A stretch of 62,081 bases of DNA. Source: Acidobacteriota bacterium. Its GTDB lineage: Bacteria; Acidobacteriota; Thermoanaerobaculia; Multivoradales; JAHZIX01. The position numbers were made by a program, and so were the translations under genes. Positions 1 through 7,751 of the stretch are shown in pieces (position 1 is the first letter of the stretch; the number at the start of each line of letters is the position of its first letter). The stretch lies in the NCBI GenBank assembly GCA_034211275.1, contig JAXHTF010000015.1, forward strand, positions 1-62,081, read 5' to 3'. The notes beneath the pieces are model-generated. The model was not told the DNA's origin and searched no databases. It saw only the letters and a program-made list of their open reading frames with translations.

Positions 1-239
1 GGTTCTTGCAGCCGTGCCGCGACCAGATCGATCGCCATCTGGCGGCTTGTATCGTAAAGGTCAAGGTACTGGTCCTGCGCCTGTGTGGGCAGATCGTAGA
101 AGGTATCCGGGAACGGCGCAACGGCCTGCTCCTCTTCGATATAAGCTTCGAACTGATCCAACCACAGCGGTGACAGCAACAGCGCGATCACCAGCACTGC
201 ACCGAGGAACAGAGCGCCCCAGGCCGGTCGTGTGTTCAT
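1..239 (-). CDS. Hypothetical protein with N-terminal membrane anchor (3' end cut by window edge)
   Basis: The complement read from the ATG at 239 stays open to the left edge, giving 79 residues of the N-terminus. It begins MNTRPAWGALFLGAVLVIAL, a short basic/polar start followed by a hydrophobic stretch to about residue 25, which looks like a signal anchor. An acidic, aromatic-rich region follows, with segments such as FEAYIEEEQ and FPDTFYDLPTQAQDQYLDLY. I do not recognise the family. Codon choice is less GC3-extreme than in the rest of the window, which may mean a different origin or a lower-expressed gene. Only a weak ribosome-binding sequence precedes the ATG. It is divergent from the secreted protein gene at 837. 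Confidence 0.55.
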   Translation of the reverse strand, partial: MNTRPAWGALFLGAVLVIALLLSPLWLDQFEAYIEEEQAVAPFPDTFYDLPTQAQDQYLDLYDTSRQMAIDLVAARLQE

Positions 240-836
240 ATCCCGATTATCGATGGAACTATCTGCCGATGAATGAGTCCCTCGCTATTTATCCATCGGA
301 CCAGCTGGTTCATGAAAATAGGCAAAGATCGCCAAGGTTAAATACATGGCATAGTTCTTGTACTGAATGGACCTCGTGAAGCTCACTAGCGCTCAACCGA
401 AGGCCGAGAGGCAGCTCCGCCATCGTTACGTGGCGGTAACACGAGAGGCAATGACCCCTGACGGCGAGGATATTCGCCTAAGTCCTTGCCTTAAAACGCC
501 TTATGGGTCTCCGGCGGCGCTTTGGGAGAACCGGTCGAACAATTCGAGGCAGTTGTACGCTGACGTTCTCCTGACGGAAGTAGCTTTGAATAGCGAGTCA
601 GTGATTGTCGATGGTGATCTCGCCCACCCCCCTCCTAGGGATCACCGATTGAATGTTTACCTGAGGTCCAAATCCCCGAGAGCGCGCGAGCGGCATCTCG
701 GCAAGATTCACAACAGTTAGAGCCTCATCCCGAGGTGAACGACGACGAGCCCGCTGCGGCACTGGCCGCAAGACGTCAGGGCTCGGACCGACGAGAGACG
801 ACCGTTCATCTCTCTTTTTGATGCGGGAGGAACCCT
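240..836. other. 597-base stretch without a recognisable gene; lower GC
   Basis: No reading frame here has convincing coding character: the open frames are short, show no GC3 bias and give low-complexity Arg/Ser/Pro-rich translations. The base composition looks clearly more balanced than the surrounding DNA. It lies between the divergent starts at 239 and 837, so it should contain promoters for both, but I see no strong -35/-10 pair. GGTGATC and GATCACC around 620-650 form an inverted repeat, and GAGCCC/GGGCTC around 747-784 form another; their meaning is unknown. The last bases carry a GGGAGGAA ribosome-binding site just before the ATG at 837. Confidence 0.5.
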
Positions 837-3800
837 ATGAGTTCTGCTACGAGGAAGCTCTTTTTCATTCTGCTCAGCTGTACTTTGTTGCTGCCCACCG
901 GTTGGGCTGCGGCTCAGCTTGGCACGGGACAGCCCGGTGGCGGACAGCCCGGCTCCGAGAAGCCCGAGGTCCTGGATCCCGACGCCGTCACCGATATCGA
1001 GTGGATGGCTCGGCAGCAGTTCGAGGATGCCTTCGCCGACGGCCTGCCGGCGGCCGGCCTCGATGGCGGACCGCGGGGTGACGGCAGCGCCGAGCTGCTG
1101 CCCGGGTTCCGCTGCCTGCCGTCTTGTGCGGCGGATGACGCGCGCTTCCTGGCGGTGGCCAGCGGCGCGGCCCTGGTGACCTTGAGCGAGTCCTCCCTGG
1201 ACGTGCAGGTGGCAGCGCCGGTAGGCACCGCGTCGTTCCAGATCGGTGTCTTCGACGGCGACGCCAACGCCGCCAACGGCAATTGGGACGTCGGGGCCGC
1301 CCCGTTCTCCTACACCGTCTACGCTGATCCGGACCGCGACGGCAGCGGTTCCACGGTGGTCGCCGGGCCCTTCATGAGCACCACGCTGCTCAACAACGAC
1401 TGGTTCGACATCAGCATCACCACCGGCCCGGAGGCGCAGGCGCCCAGCGGCAACTACTTCTATCGCCTAGAGATCAACACGGAGGATCCCACCCTCACCG
1501 TGCTCAACTCCTTCAAGTTGCGCACCGATGGCGTTGTGTCCATCGAGGTGGCTCAGCAGCCCTTCGGCTTCTATGCGGCGATCCAGAGCCAGGCCGACGC
1601 CCTCACGGTCTTCCCGGACTTCCCGACCTACGATCCCATGGCCGCTCCCGGCAGCCCCGGCGCCACCACCTACGATGGTTCTTTCGATTTCTATCTCGAC
1701 ATCGCTTTGGAGGAAGAGGACCTGGTGCTTTGGGGTGGTGACCTCGACTACGGCGCCTACGACGGCAGCACCGCCGATACCGACGATCCGGATACCCCCA
1801 ATGCTCCCTTCCTGCCGCCCTGGGCCACCGGCGACGCGGTTTCGGAAGGAGTAGCGACGGGCCTGACCGGCGCCACCGGCAATCCGCCGGACGACGTCAA
1901 TCCTGCGGGGCTGGGCGCTTACCTCCAGCGCCAGCCGTCCATCGAGTTCGATTTCATCGATCCCAACGGCATGGTCTACTCCAATCCCAACCCCTCCGGC
2001 AATCAGGAATGGGAGCAGTTCCGGCTGACTACCGGGCCCTTCGATCCCGCCACCGCCGATCAGCAGGCGCCGGAGTTGCCGGCGGGTACCTACGTGGTGC
2101 GAGCCCGCGGTGTGGACATGCAGAATCTAAATTTCTGGCGCTTCTTCCACCCGGTGCTCTGCGTCGAGACCGACGGTAGCCCCTGCATTCCGCTGCGGGA
2201 GTTCCTCATCGGTGACACCGTCTTCTTCGACGCCGACGGCGACGGCCTTCAGGATGCCGGTGAGTCGGGCATCGGTGGCGTCGTGGTGCAGCTTTTCAAC
2301 TCCCAGGGCACCATGCTCGGGGAGACCACCACCGCGGCGGATGGCACCTACTCGTTCGACGTCACCAGCGGTGACTTCACCGTCGAGGTGGCGGCCACCA
2401 ACTTCCTGCCCGGCCAGCCGCTGGATGGACTCGCCTCCACCACCGGCGACGCTATCTCCGGCACGGTGGTGGACGACAACGTCCTGACCTTCGACTTCGG
2501 CTACCGCGGCACCGGCAGCATCGGCAACTTCGTGTGGCTGGACTCCAACGGTGACGGAGTGTTCAACGAGCCCGCCGGTTCGGGTCTGTCCGGCGTCGTG
2601 CTGCAGCTGACGGAGGCCGGCACGGACGGCGTCTTCGGCACCGCCGACGACGTCTCCCTCGGCACCCAGACCACCGACGCCGGAGGTATCTACGAGTTCA
2701 CCGGCTTGCTGCCCGGTCTCTACCGGGTCGACGTGGATGAGAGCTCGCTGGCCGCCGGCCTGCAGCTGACCACCGGCAACGAGCCTCTGGACGTGGCCCT
2801 GGGCGCCGGCGAGAACTACGGCGACGCCGACTTCGGCTATCAGCCCGGCGGCTCCATGGCCTGCACCACCGAGCCCCTGGGCACTGCCAACGGCTTCAAC
2901 GTCTTCGTCTTCGGTGACCTCGACCAGAGCAACACCGACGTCACCGGCCGTCTGGCGGTGGGCGACGATGCGACGCTGATGAACTTCGGCGTCGGTCTCG
3001 CTCTCTCCAACTCCGGTGGTACCCGCGACGACCTGGTGGTGGGCGACGACCTGACCTTCACCAACGGTCAGGTCTACAACGGCAACCTGGTCTACGGCGA
3101 CATCGCCAACCTGACCAGCGTGACGGTGCTCAACGGCACCTCGCGCCAGGACTCGCCCATCGACTTCGCCGCCGAGCAGAGCTTCCTGGAGGGAGCTTCC
3201 GCCTACTGGGCCGGCCTCACCGCCAACGGCACCACCACGGTCAACTATTGGGGTGGTCCGACGGCGCAGATCCAGCTCGACGGCACGGATCCGGACCTCA
3301 ACATCTTCGATCTCTCCGGAGCTGATCTGTCGGCGGCCAACACGCTGAACATCAACGCGCCGGCGGGCTCGACGGTGTTGATCAACATCGACGGCGCCAC
3401 CAACCAGATGCAGTACTTCGGCATCTCGGTCAACGGCACCGACCGCGGCAACGTGCTCTACAACTTCTTCGAGACCACGAACCTGACCGTTCAGGGCATC
3501 GGCATCCAGGGCTCGATCTTCGCGCCCTTCGCCCACGTGGACTTCAACAACGGCAATATCGACGGCACCCTCGTGGCGGCCAGCCTGTCGGGCTATGGCG
3601 AGAGCCATCACGTGCCTTTCACCGGCTGCCTGCCGCCGTACGAGCTGCCGCCGCAGCCCGCCAGCCTCGGCGACCGGGTGTGGTGGGACACCAACGGTGA
3701 CGGCGTCCAGGACGCCGGTGAGCCGAGCCTCAACAGTGTCGTCATCGACCTGCTGGATGCCGGCGACAATGTGGTGGCGACCACCGTCACCGGTCCCGAC

Positions 3801-5216
3801 GGCCAGTACGGCTTCGGCGATCTGGCTCCCGGCACCTACACCGTGGTGGTGGATGCTTCCACCTTGCCGCCGGGCCTGATCCCGAGCTACGACCTGGACG
3901 GCATCGGCACGCCGGATCGGGCCACCGTCACCGTCGCCTCGGGAGAGAACCGGGACGATGTGGACTTCGGCTACGCCGGAGATTCCACCGAGTTCTGCGT
4001 CGGCGCCGCGCCGACGGATCCCCAGTGGTTGAACAACATCAACGACCACGCGCTGTGGCTGCCGGGTATCGGCAAGCACTTCGTGTTCAGCTCCCAGGCG
4101 ACCTTCGTGGAAAACCCCGACGGCACCGCCACCTTGAACGGCACGGTCTATGACCTCAACGATCCGGAGCGCCGCTTCATCGTCAACGCGAGCTTCAGCG
4201 GCCGTAGCGACTCGACGCCTCCCGGCGGCAGCCCGAAGAAGGAATTGAAGAGCGGCGCCTACGCCGAGAACGGCGGACCGGTGGACACCGGTACCTGGTG
4301 GTACTACACCTCCTTCTCCGGCACTTTGTTGGGTGATGGTTCCCTCGCCGGCGCCTTCGTCGACTTCCAGATGACCGGTCCGGCCTTCCAGATCGGCTAC
4401 GGCGCCAACAACAAGAACCTCGAGTTCGGTGCCTCCGGCTGGCTGGTCTGGCAGGTGCTGGCGCAGCCCTTCAGCGGCCCGGCGCTGGAGCCCAGCGGCC
4501 AGGGTGACTTCAACCTCGAATTCTTCGAGTGCCCGGAGCCGGGCATCTGTCTGCCGGATCTCGACTTCGAGGTCAGCAGCATGGGCGTCTTCCTGCTCCC
4601 CGGGCAGGTCATCGACGAGGAGTTCTCGGCCTTCGGCATCCACGCCACCAGCGGGGATCCGGCGGCGCACCCGCTGATGATCTTCAACAGCTTCGCCCCC
4701 ACCGGCGGCGATCCGGATCTGGGCACTCCCAACCAGGACTTCGGCGGGCCCGGCGTGGGCGCCGGCGGCGGTCTCGGAATGCCCGGAGAGAATTCGATTC
4801 CCGAGGGCAACATCCTGATCCTTTCGGAGGATGCGGATTCCAGCGATCCGGACGACGACCGCAACGGCGGCGTGATGATCTTCGACTTCGATGTACCGGT
4901 GGAGATCCACTCCGTCCGCGTCCTCGACATCGACAATGGAGAGCTGGTGGACCTGCTGGCCTTCGATGCCGACGGCTTCCTCATGGGCCAGGCGACGGCG
5001 GTATCCATGGGCGACAACAGCGCCCAGGACGTCCTCCTCTTCGCCTCCGGCATCAGCCGCCTGGAAGCGCAGTTCGCCGGCAGCGGCGGGTTGGCGGAGA
5101 TCGTCTTCTGCCCCGATGGTGGCGGTGGGGACGACGACGATGACGACGATGATGATGATGACGGCGGTGACGGCATCGTCCCGTCCCAGCCGGAGCGCAT
5201 GCGCGCCGGCGGCTAG
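837..5216 (+). CDS. Secreted SdrD B-like / choice-of-anchor A domain protein with poly-Asp tail
   Basis: A 1459-residue exported protein. The start is supported by GGGAGGAA a few bases upstream, and residues 1-26 form a signal peptide ending near WAAAQ. Roughly 460-560, 560-675 and 945-1045 are three SdrD B-like/Cna-B-type repeats, each with a WxDxNGDGV..DxGE or DADGDGLQDAGE calcium-loop-like motif and ending in DFGY. Between the second and third repeats (about 680-940) lies a choice-of-anchor A type domain, beginning around GFNVFVFGDLDQSNTDVTGRLAVGDD. The C-terminus carries eleven consecutive Asp residues and then a short tail. No sortase or PEP-CTERM anchor is visible. It is probably a surface or matrix protein that binds divalent cations (inference). 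Its closeness to the polysaccharide locus is suggestive, but it is a separate plus-strand unit followed by a strong hairpin. Confidence 0.85.
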   Translation: MSSATRKLFFILLSCTLLLPTGWAAAQLGTGQPGGGQPGSEKPEVLDPDAVTDIEWMARQQFEDAFADGLPAAGLDGGPRGDGSAELLPGFRCLPSCAADDARFLAVASGAALVTLSESSLDVQVAAPVGTASFQIGVFDGDANAANGNWDVGAAPFSYTVYADPDRDGSGSTVVAGPFMSTTLLNNDWFDISITTGPEAQAPSGNYFYRLEINTEDPTLTVLNSFKLRTDGVVSIEVAQQPFGFYAAIQSQADALTVFPDFPTYDPMAAPGSPGATTYDGSFDFYLDIALEEEDLVLWGGDLDYGAYDGSTADTDDPDTPNAPFLPPWATGDAVSEGVATGLTGATGNPPDDVNPAGLGAYLQRQPSIEFDFIDPNGMVYSNPNPSGNQEWEQFRLTTGPFDPATADQQAPELPAGTYVVRARGVDMQNLNFWRFFHPVLCVETDGSPCIPLREFLIGDTVFFDADGDGLQDAGESGIGGVVVQLFNSQGTMLGETTTAADGTYSFDVTSGDFTVEVAATNFLPGQPLDGLASTTGDAISGTVVDDNVLTFDFGYRGTGSIGNFVWLDSNGDGVFNEPAGSGLSGVVLQLTEAGTDGVFGTADDVSLGTQTTDAGGIYEFTGLLPGLYRVDVDESSLAAGLQLTTGNEPLDVALGAGENYGDADFGYQPGGSMACTTEPLGTANGFNVFVFGDLDQSNTDVTGRLAVGDDATLMNFGVGLALSNSGGTRDDLVVGDDLTFTNGQVYNGNLVYGDIANLTSVTVLNGTSRQDSPIDFAAEQSFLEGASAYWAGLTANGTTTVNYWGGPTAQIQLDGTDPDLNIFDLSGADLSAANTLNINAPAGSTVLINIDGATNQMQYFGISVNGTDRGNVLYNFFETTNLTVQGIGIQGSIFAPFAHVDFNNGNIDGTLVAASLSGYGESHHVPFTGCLPPYELPPQPASLGDRVWWDTNGDGVQDAGEPSLNSVVIDLLDAGDNVVATTVTGPDGQYGFGDLAPGTYTVVVDASTLPPGLIPSYDLDGIGTPDRATVTVASGENRDDVDFGYAGDSTEFCVGAAPTDPQWLNNINDHALWLPGIGKHFVFSSQATFVENPDGTATLNGTVYDLNDPERRFIVNASFSGRSDSTPPGGSPKKELKSGAYAENGGPVDTGTWWYYTSFSGTLLGDGSLAGAFVDFQMTGPAFQIGYGANNKNLEFGASGWLVWQVLAQPFSGPALEPSGQGDFNLEFFECPEPGICLPDLDFEVSSMGVFLLPGQVIDEEFSAFGIHATSGDPAAHPLMIFNSFAPTGGDPDLGTPNQDFGGPGVGAGGGLGMPGENSIPEGNILILSEDADSSDPDDDRNGGVMIFDFDVPVEIHSVRVLDIDNGELVDLLAFDADGFLMGQATAVSMGDNSAQDVLLFASGISRLEAQFAGSGGLAEIVFCPDGGGGDDDDDDDDDDDGGDGIVPSQPERMRAGG
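5130..5162 (+). repeat. GAY trinucleotide run encoding eleven Asp residues
   Basis: Eleven consecutive GAC/GAT codons lie inside the 3' end of the secreted protein gene, flanked by Gly codons. GAC and GAT are mixed, so the run has had time to diverge or is under selection for the residue rather than the base repeat. Such acidic tracts can bind calcium or act as extended spacers; the role here is not known. Confidence 0.85.
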
Positions 5217-5242
5217 CGGTCTCTCCCGCTTCTAACATCCAT

Positions 5243-5276
5243 CGGAAAGCCCCGGAATCTTTTCCGGGGCTTTCCG
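5243..5276 (+). terminator. Long perfect hairpin downstream of the secreted protein gene
   Basis: Fifteen bases (CGGAAAGCCCCGGAA, 5243-5257) pair perfectly with 5262-5276 across a TCTT loop, 26 bases after the stop codon. The right arm ends in TTTCCG rather than a pure T-run, so it is not a perfect intrinsic terminator. Its position and strength still suggest termination or 3'-end stabilisation of the secreted protein transcript, and it separates that gene from the lasso-like locus. Confidence 0.65.
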
Positions 5277-5364
5277 TGTCTATATAGAGGAAGGAAAGTT
5301 TGCGCCCCGGCTCTTGGCCGGCTTTTTGGCCGGCTTTTGGCTCGATGAACGCGGTTCTATAGCT

Positions 5365-5370
5365 AGGAGG
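5365..5370 (+). promoter_or_regulatory. Ribosome-binding site that decides the cyclase start
   Basis: A perfect AGGAGG lies 12 bases before a GTG at 5383. This supports translation from GTG (giving (M)GGLSAIIHFD, like lasso cyclases) rather than from an ATG further upstream at 5314, which has no comparable site and would add 23 atypical residues. Confidence 0.65.
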
Positions 5371-5382
5371 GTCCTTTTCGTC

Positions 5383-7374
5383 GTGGGTGGCCTATCCGCC
5401 ATCATCCATTTCGATCGCTCCCCGTTGGATCGGGAGACGCTGGTGCGGATGACCGACGCGGCAGCCCACCGGGGACCGCAGGGTACGTCCTATGCCCTCG
5501 GTCACCACGCCGGCCTGGCGGCGCTCACCCTCCTGCCTTCGCGATCTCGCCCCGGCGCCCGGGCGCATTCCCTGGCCTCCAGTGATGTCGGCGTGGATCT
5601 GGTCGCTGATGCCCGGCTGGATCGCCGCGACGAGCTGCGGCGCCAGCTTTCGGCGGCGGGGCAGGCTCTTCCCGATCAGGCCTTGGTCGAAGGCCCCACC
5701 GACGCAGAGCTCCTGCTGGCCGCCTATCTCGCCTGGGGCGAGGGTTGCCCCCAACGGTTGAGTGGTGATTTCGCCTTCGTGGTCTGGGACCGTCGCCACC
5801 GGCGGGCTTTCTGCGCCCGGGACCGTTTCGGTGTCAAGCCCCTGCACTACCTCCTGCGCGACCGTCGCCTGTACGTGGCCTCCGAGGCCCAGCAGCTGCT
5901 GCGGGGGCTGGGCCTGCGGGCTCAGCTGGACGAGGTCGCGGTGGCGGATTACCTGATGGACGATTCGCGGGACGAGGAACGAACCTTCTTCGTCGGCCTC
6001 CAGCGACTGCCGTCGGCTTCGGTGCTGGTCGTGAAGTCAGGGCGAAGGCAGGTACGGAGCTATTGGCGGCCTTCCGAGTCTGGGGAACCGGGACTCCAGG
6101 GCCGGGAGTTGGAAGAGGAGGCGAGGCGTCTACTGCAGGAAGCGGTGGAAGAGCGTCTGCCGACGGACGATCCGGTGGTTGGCTTGACCATGAGCGGCGG
6201 GTTGGATTCTTGTTCCGTGGCGGCCCTGGCCCAGAGCTGGTCCAGAAGCCCGGTAGCGGGGGATTCCCAAGGGGGAGATTCGGTTGCGGGGACAGCGGCG
6301 TCCAGGCCTCAGCTGCTGGCCTTGAGCTACGTCTTTCCGAGTCTGGAAGATTGTGACGAGCGAGCGTACTCCGGCGCCATGGCCAGGGAGCTGGGGGTGG
6401 AAGTCGAACCCATCGACGCTGAGAAGCTCTGGCTGTTGGGAGATGAGGCAGACTTTGCTCCCTCGTTGGAGGGCCCCTTCCAGGGTTGGGAATCGACGGA
6501 TCGGGTGCTCCTGGAGCGGCTGCGGCAGCGGGATGGGCGGGTTTTGCTCACCGGCTTCGGCGGCGACAACCTCTTTGCCGGCAGCCGCCGAGTCTATCTG
6601 TCGCGATTGCGCCGGGGGGAGCTCTCGGCACTGGCGGATGTCGTGCGCCGGGCCCGATGTCTCGACATCTCAGTGGCCCGGGCAGCCTATTACTACCTCG
6701 CGGCGCCGGCGCTGCCGGGGCTGGACGGCACTCTGCGCCGTTGGCTCGGTCGCCCGAGCCTGTCCTCACCGCCGCGCTGGATCGAGCCGCGCTTTGCCGA
6801 GCGGGTGGGACTGTCCCAGCGTTTGCGCCGCAACGATGGCGAGCGCTTGTTTCGGGATCCCGCCCGGCAGGCCCATTGGCGGGCCGTCCGATGCTTGGAG
6901 AGTGTCGGCCGGGCCTGCTCCTGGCTCGACCGCACCGCCGCTCGGCACGGAGTCGAGGTGCGCCACCCATTTCTCGACCACGAGCTCGCCGAGCTGGTGC
7001 TGGCGGTGGATCCGGCGGAGCACCAAGGGACTTCCGGAGCCAAGCTCCTGCTGCGCCGAGCGATGAAAGACCATCTGCCGGAGACGGTGCGGCAGCGCCG
7101 GGACAAGACTCGCTTTGCCGCTTTCATCGAGCACAGCCTGCGGCGCCGGCAGCAGCGCATCGACGAGCTGCTGCGGCAGCCGCTGGTGGCAGAGTTGGGA
7201 TTCGTCGATGGAGCTCGATTGCGCCGATCCTGGCAGGACTATCTGGATGGCCGAGCTGGTTATATGCTCCGCCACATTTGGTACGTGCTGACTCTGGAGC
7301 TGTGGTTGCGGAAATTCTACGAGCCCTCGGCATCGGCTTTGGTGCCCGCAGGGCTCGTCCAGACGAAAGCCTGA
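5383..7374 (+). CDS. Asparagine-synthetase-like lasso peptide cyclase (C protein) candidate
   Basis: A 663-residue two-domain protein. Residues 1-200 resemble the class-II glutamine amidotransferase domain, but the catalytic Cys2 of true AsnB is absent: the protein starts (M)GGLSAII. That is typical of lasso cyclases, which do not need glutamine. The C-terminal half carries the ATP-pyrophosphatase P-loop SGGLDS (271-276) and a FGGDN segment near 392-396. Lasso C proteins adenylate an Asp/Glu side chain in the core and close a ring onto the Gly1 amine. The candidate precursor gene begins 76 bases downstream and an HprK-like kinase follows, which supports this reading. The true glutamine-dependent AsnB of the window (20574-22532) retains Cys2, a useful contrast. 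Alternative: an asparagine-synthetase-like amide former for surface sugars. GTG start chosen from the AGGAGG site. Confidence 0.75.
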   Translation: MGGLSAIIHFDRSPLDRETLVRMTDAAAHRGPQGTSYALGHHAGLAALTLLPSRSRPGARAHSLASSDVGVDLVADARLDRRDELRRQLSAAGQALPDQALVEGPTDAELLLAAYLAWGEGCPQRLSGDFAFVVWDRRHRRAFCARDRFGVKPLHYLLRDRRLYVASEAQQLLRGLGLRAQLDEVAVADYLMDDSRDEERTFFVGLQRLPSASVLVVKSGRRQVRSYWRPSESGEPGLQGRELEEEARRLLQEAVEERLPTDDPVVGLTMSGGLDSCSVAALAQSWSRSPVAGDSQGGDSVAGTAASRPQLLALSYVFPSLEDCDERAYSGAMARELGVEVEPIDAEKLWLLGDEADFAPSLEGPFQGWESTDRVLLERLRQRDGRVLLTGFGGDNLFAGSRRVYLSRLRRGELSALADVVRRARCLDISVARAAYYYLAAPALPGLDGTLRRWLGRPSLSSPPRWIEPRFAERVGLSQRLRRNDGERLFRDPARQAHWRAVRCLESVGRACSWLDRTAARHGVEVRHPFLDHELAELVLAVDPAEHQGTSGAKLLLRRAMKDHLPETVRQRRDKTRFAAFIEHSLRRRQQRIDELLRQPLVAELGFVDGARLRRSWQDYLDGRAGYMLRHIWYVLTLELWLRKFYEPSASALVPAGLVQTKA

Positions 7375-7409
7375 CGTTTGTATGCCATAGTGCCGACTAT
7401 GCTTCTTCT

Positions 7410-7415
7410 GATAAT
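7410..7415 (+). promoter_or_regulatory. Possible -10 element before the lasso-like precursor
   Basis: GATAAT matches five of six bases of the sigma-70 -10 consensus and sits about 35 bases before the precursor start, in a locally AT-richer gap between cyclase and precursor. No good -35 is seen at 16-18 bases, so this is a weak call. The precursor may simply be cotranscribed with the cyclase. Confidence 0.25.
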
Positions 7416-7450
7416 CTAATGTCGAAACGTTGTACTCGAAGTCAAGGAAT

Positions 7451-7642
7451 ATGATGGACCTGATCAATACGCCTCCTCACTCGATTTCTCCCCAGCCCCG
7501 CGAGCCTCTTTCCAGCGCCGTGGGGGCGAAGAAGCCCTATAACGCCCCGGAAGTGCTGTGCTGGGGGACTTTGGAGCAGCTTACTCAGGGGACGCTCAAC
7601 GGCACAATCGATGCGGGTTTCGGAGGGAGCACAGGCGCCTGA
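7451..7642 (+). CDS. Candidate lasso peptide precursor (leader plus 17-residue core)
   Basis: A 63-residue peptide. The leader contains KKPYNAPEVLCWGTLEQLTQ, matching the lasso leader signature Y-x2-P-x-L/V-x3-G-x4-L-T recognised by the RRE protein, with Thr at position -2 before the predicted cut. The predicted core is GTLNGTIDAGFGGSTGA (codons 7589-7639): Gly1 could form a macrolactam with Asp8, an 8-residue ring, leaving a 9-residue tail with Phe11 as the only bulky residue. Ser14 and Thr15 are available hydroxyls. It sits between the cyclase and the HprK-like kinase on the same strand. Start ATG at 7451 (or 7454) follows a weak CAAGGAA; an in-frame ATG at 7430 would add seven residues. 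No leader protease or RRE gene is seen nearby, so maturation would need factors encoded elsewhere. Confidence 0.75.
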   Translation: MMDLINTPPHSISPQPREPLSSAVGAKKPYNAPEVLCWGTLEQLTQGTLNGTIDAGFGGSTGA

Positions 7643-7751
7643 CTTCCGAGAGCCTCCCGACTCTCGAGGGGCCCCTGATTCCCGAGGGACTCCGACTCCC
7701 CGGAGCCAGGCGCGTGCTTCCGGGCGTTGCCTCGGCGCTGCTGCCCTTTCT

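Noticed and set aside
14-720. Two plus-strand open frames near the left edge
   Set aside because: The first is antisense to a better minus-strand gene start, and the second has no codon bias, ribosome site or homology-like features.
2127-4910. 927-residue open frame antisense to the secreted protein gene
   Set aside because: A shadow frame created by high-GC codon structure; composition is His/Gly/Val-rich and has no domain, start site or signal.
7611-7751. N-terminal extension of the HprK-like protein back into the precursor gene
   Set aside because: Repetitive Pro/Arg/Ser residues with no family match; the conserved N-terminus begins just after ATG 7752.
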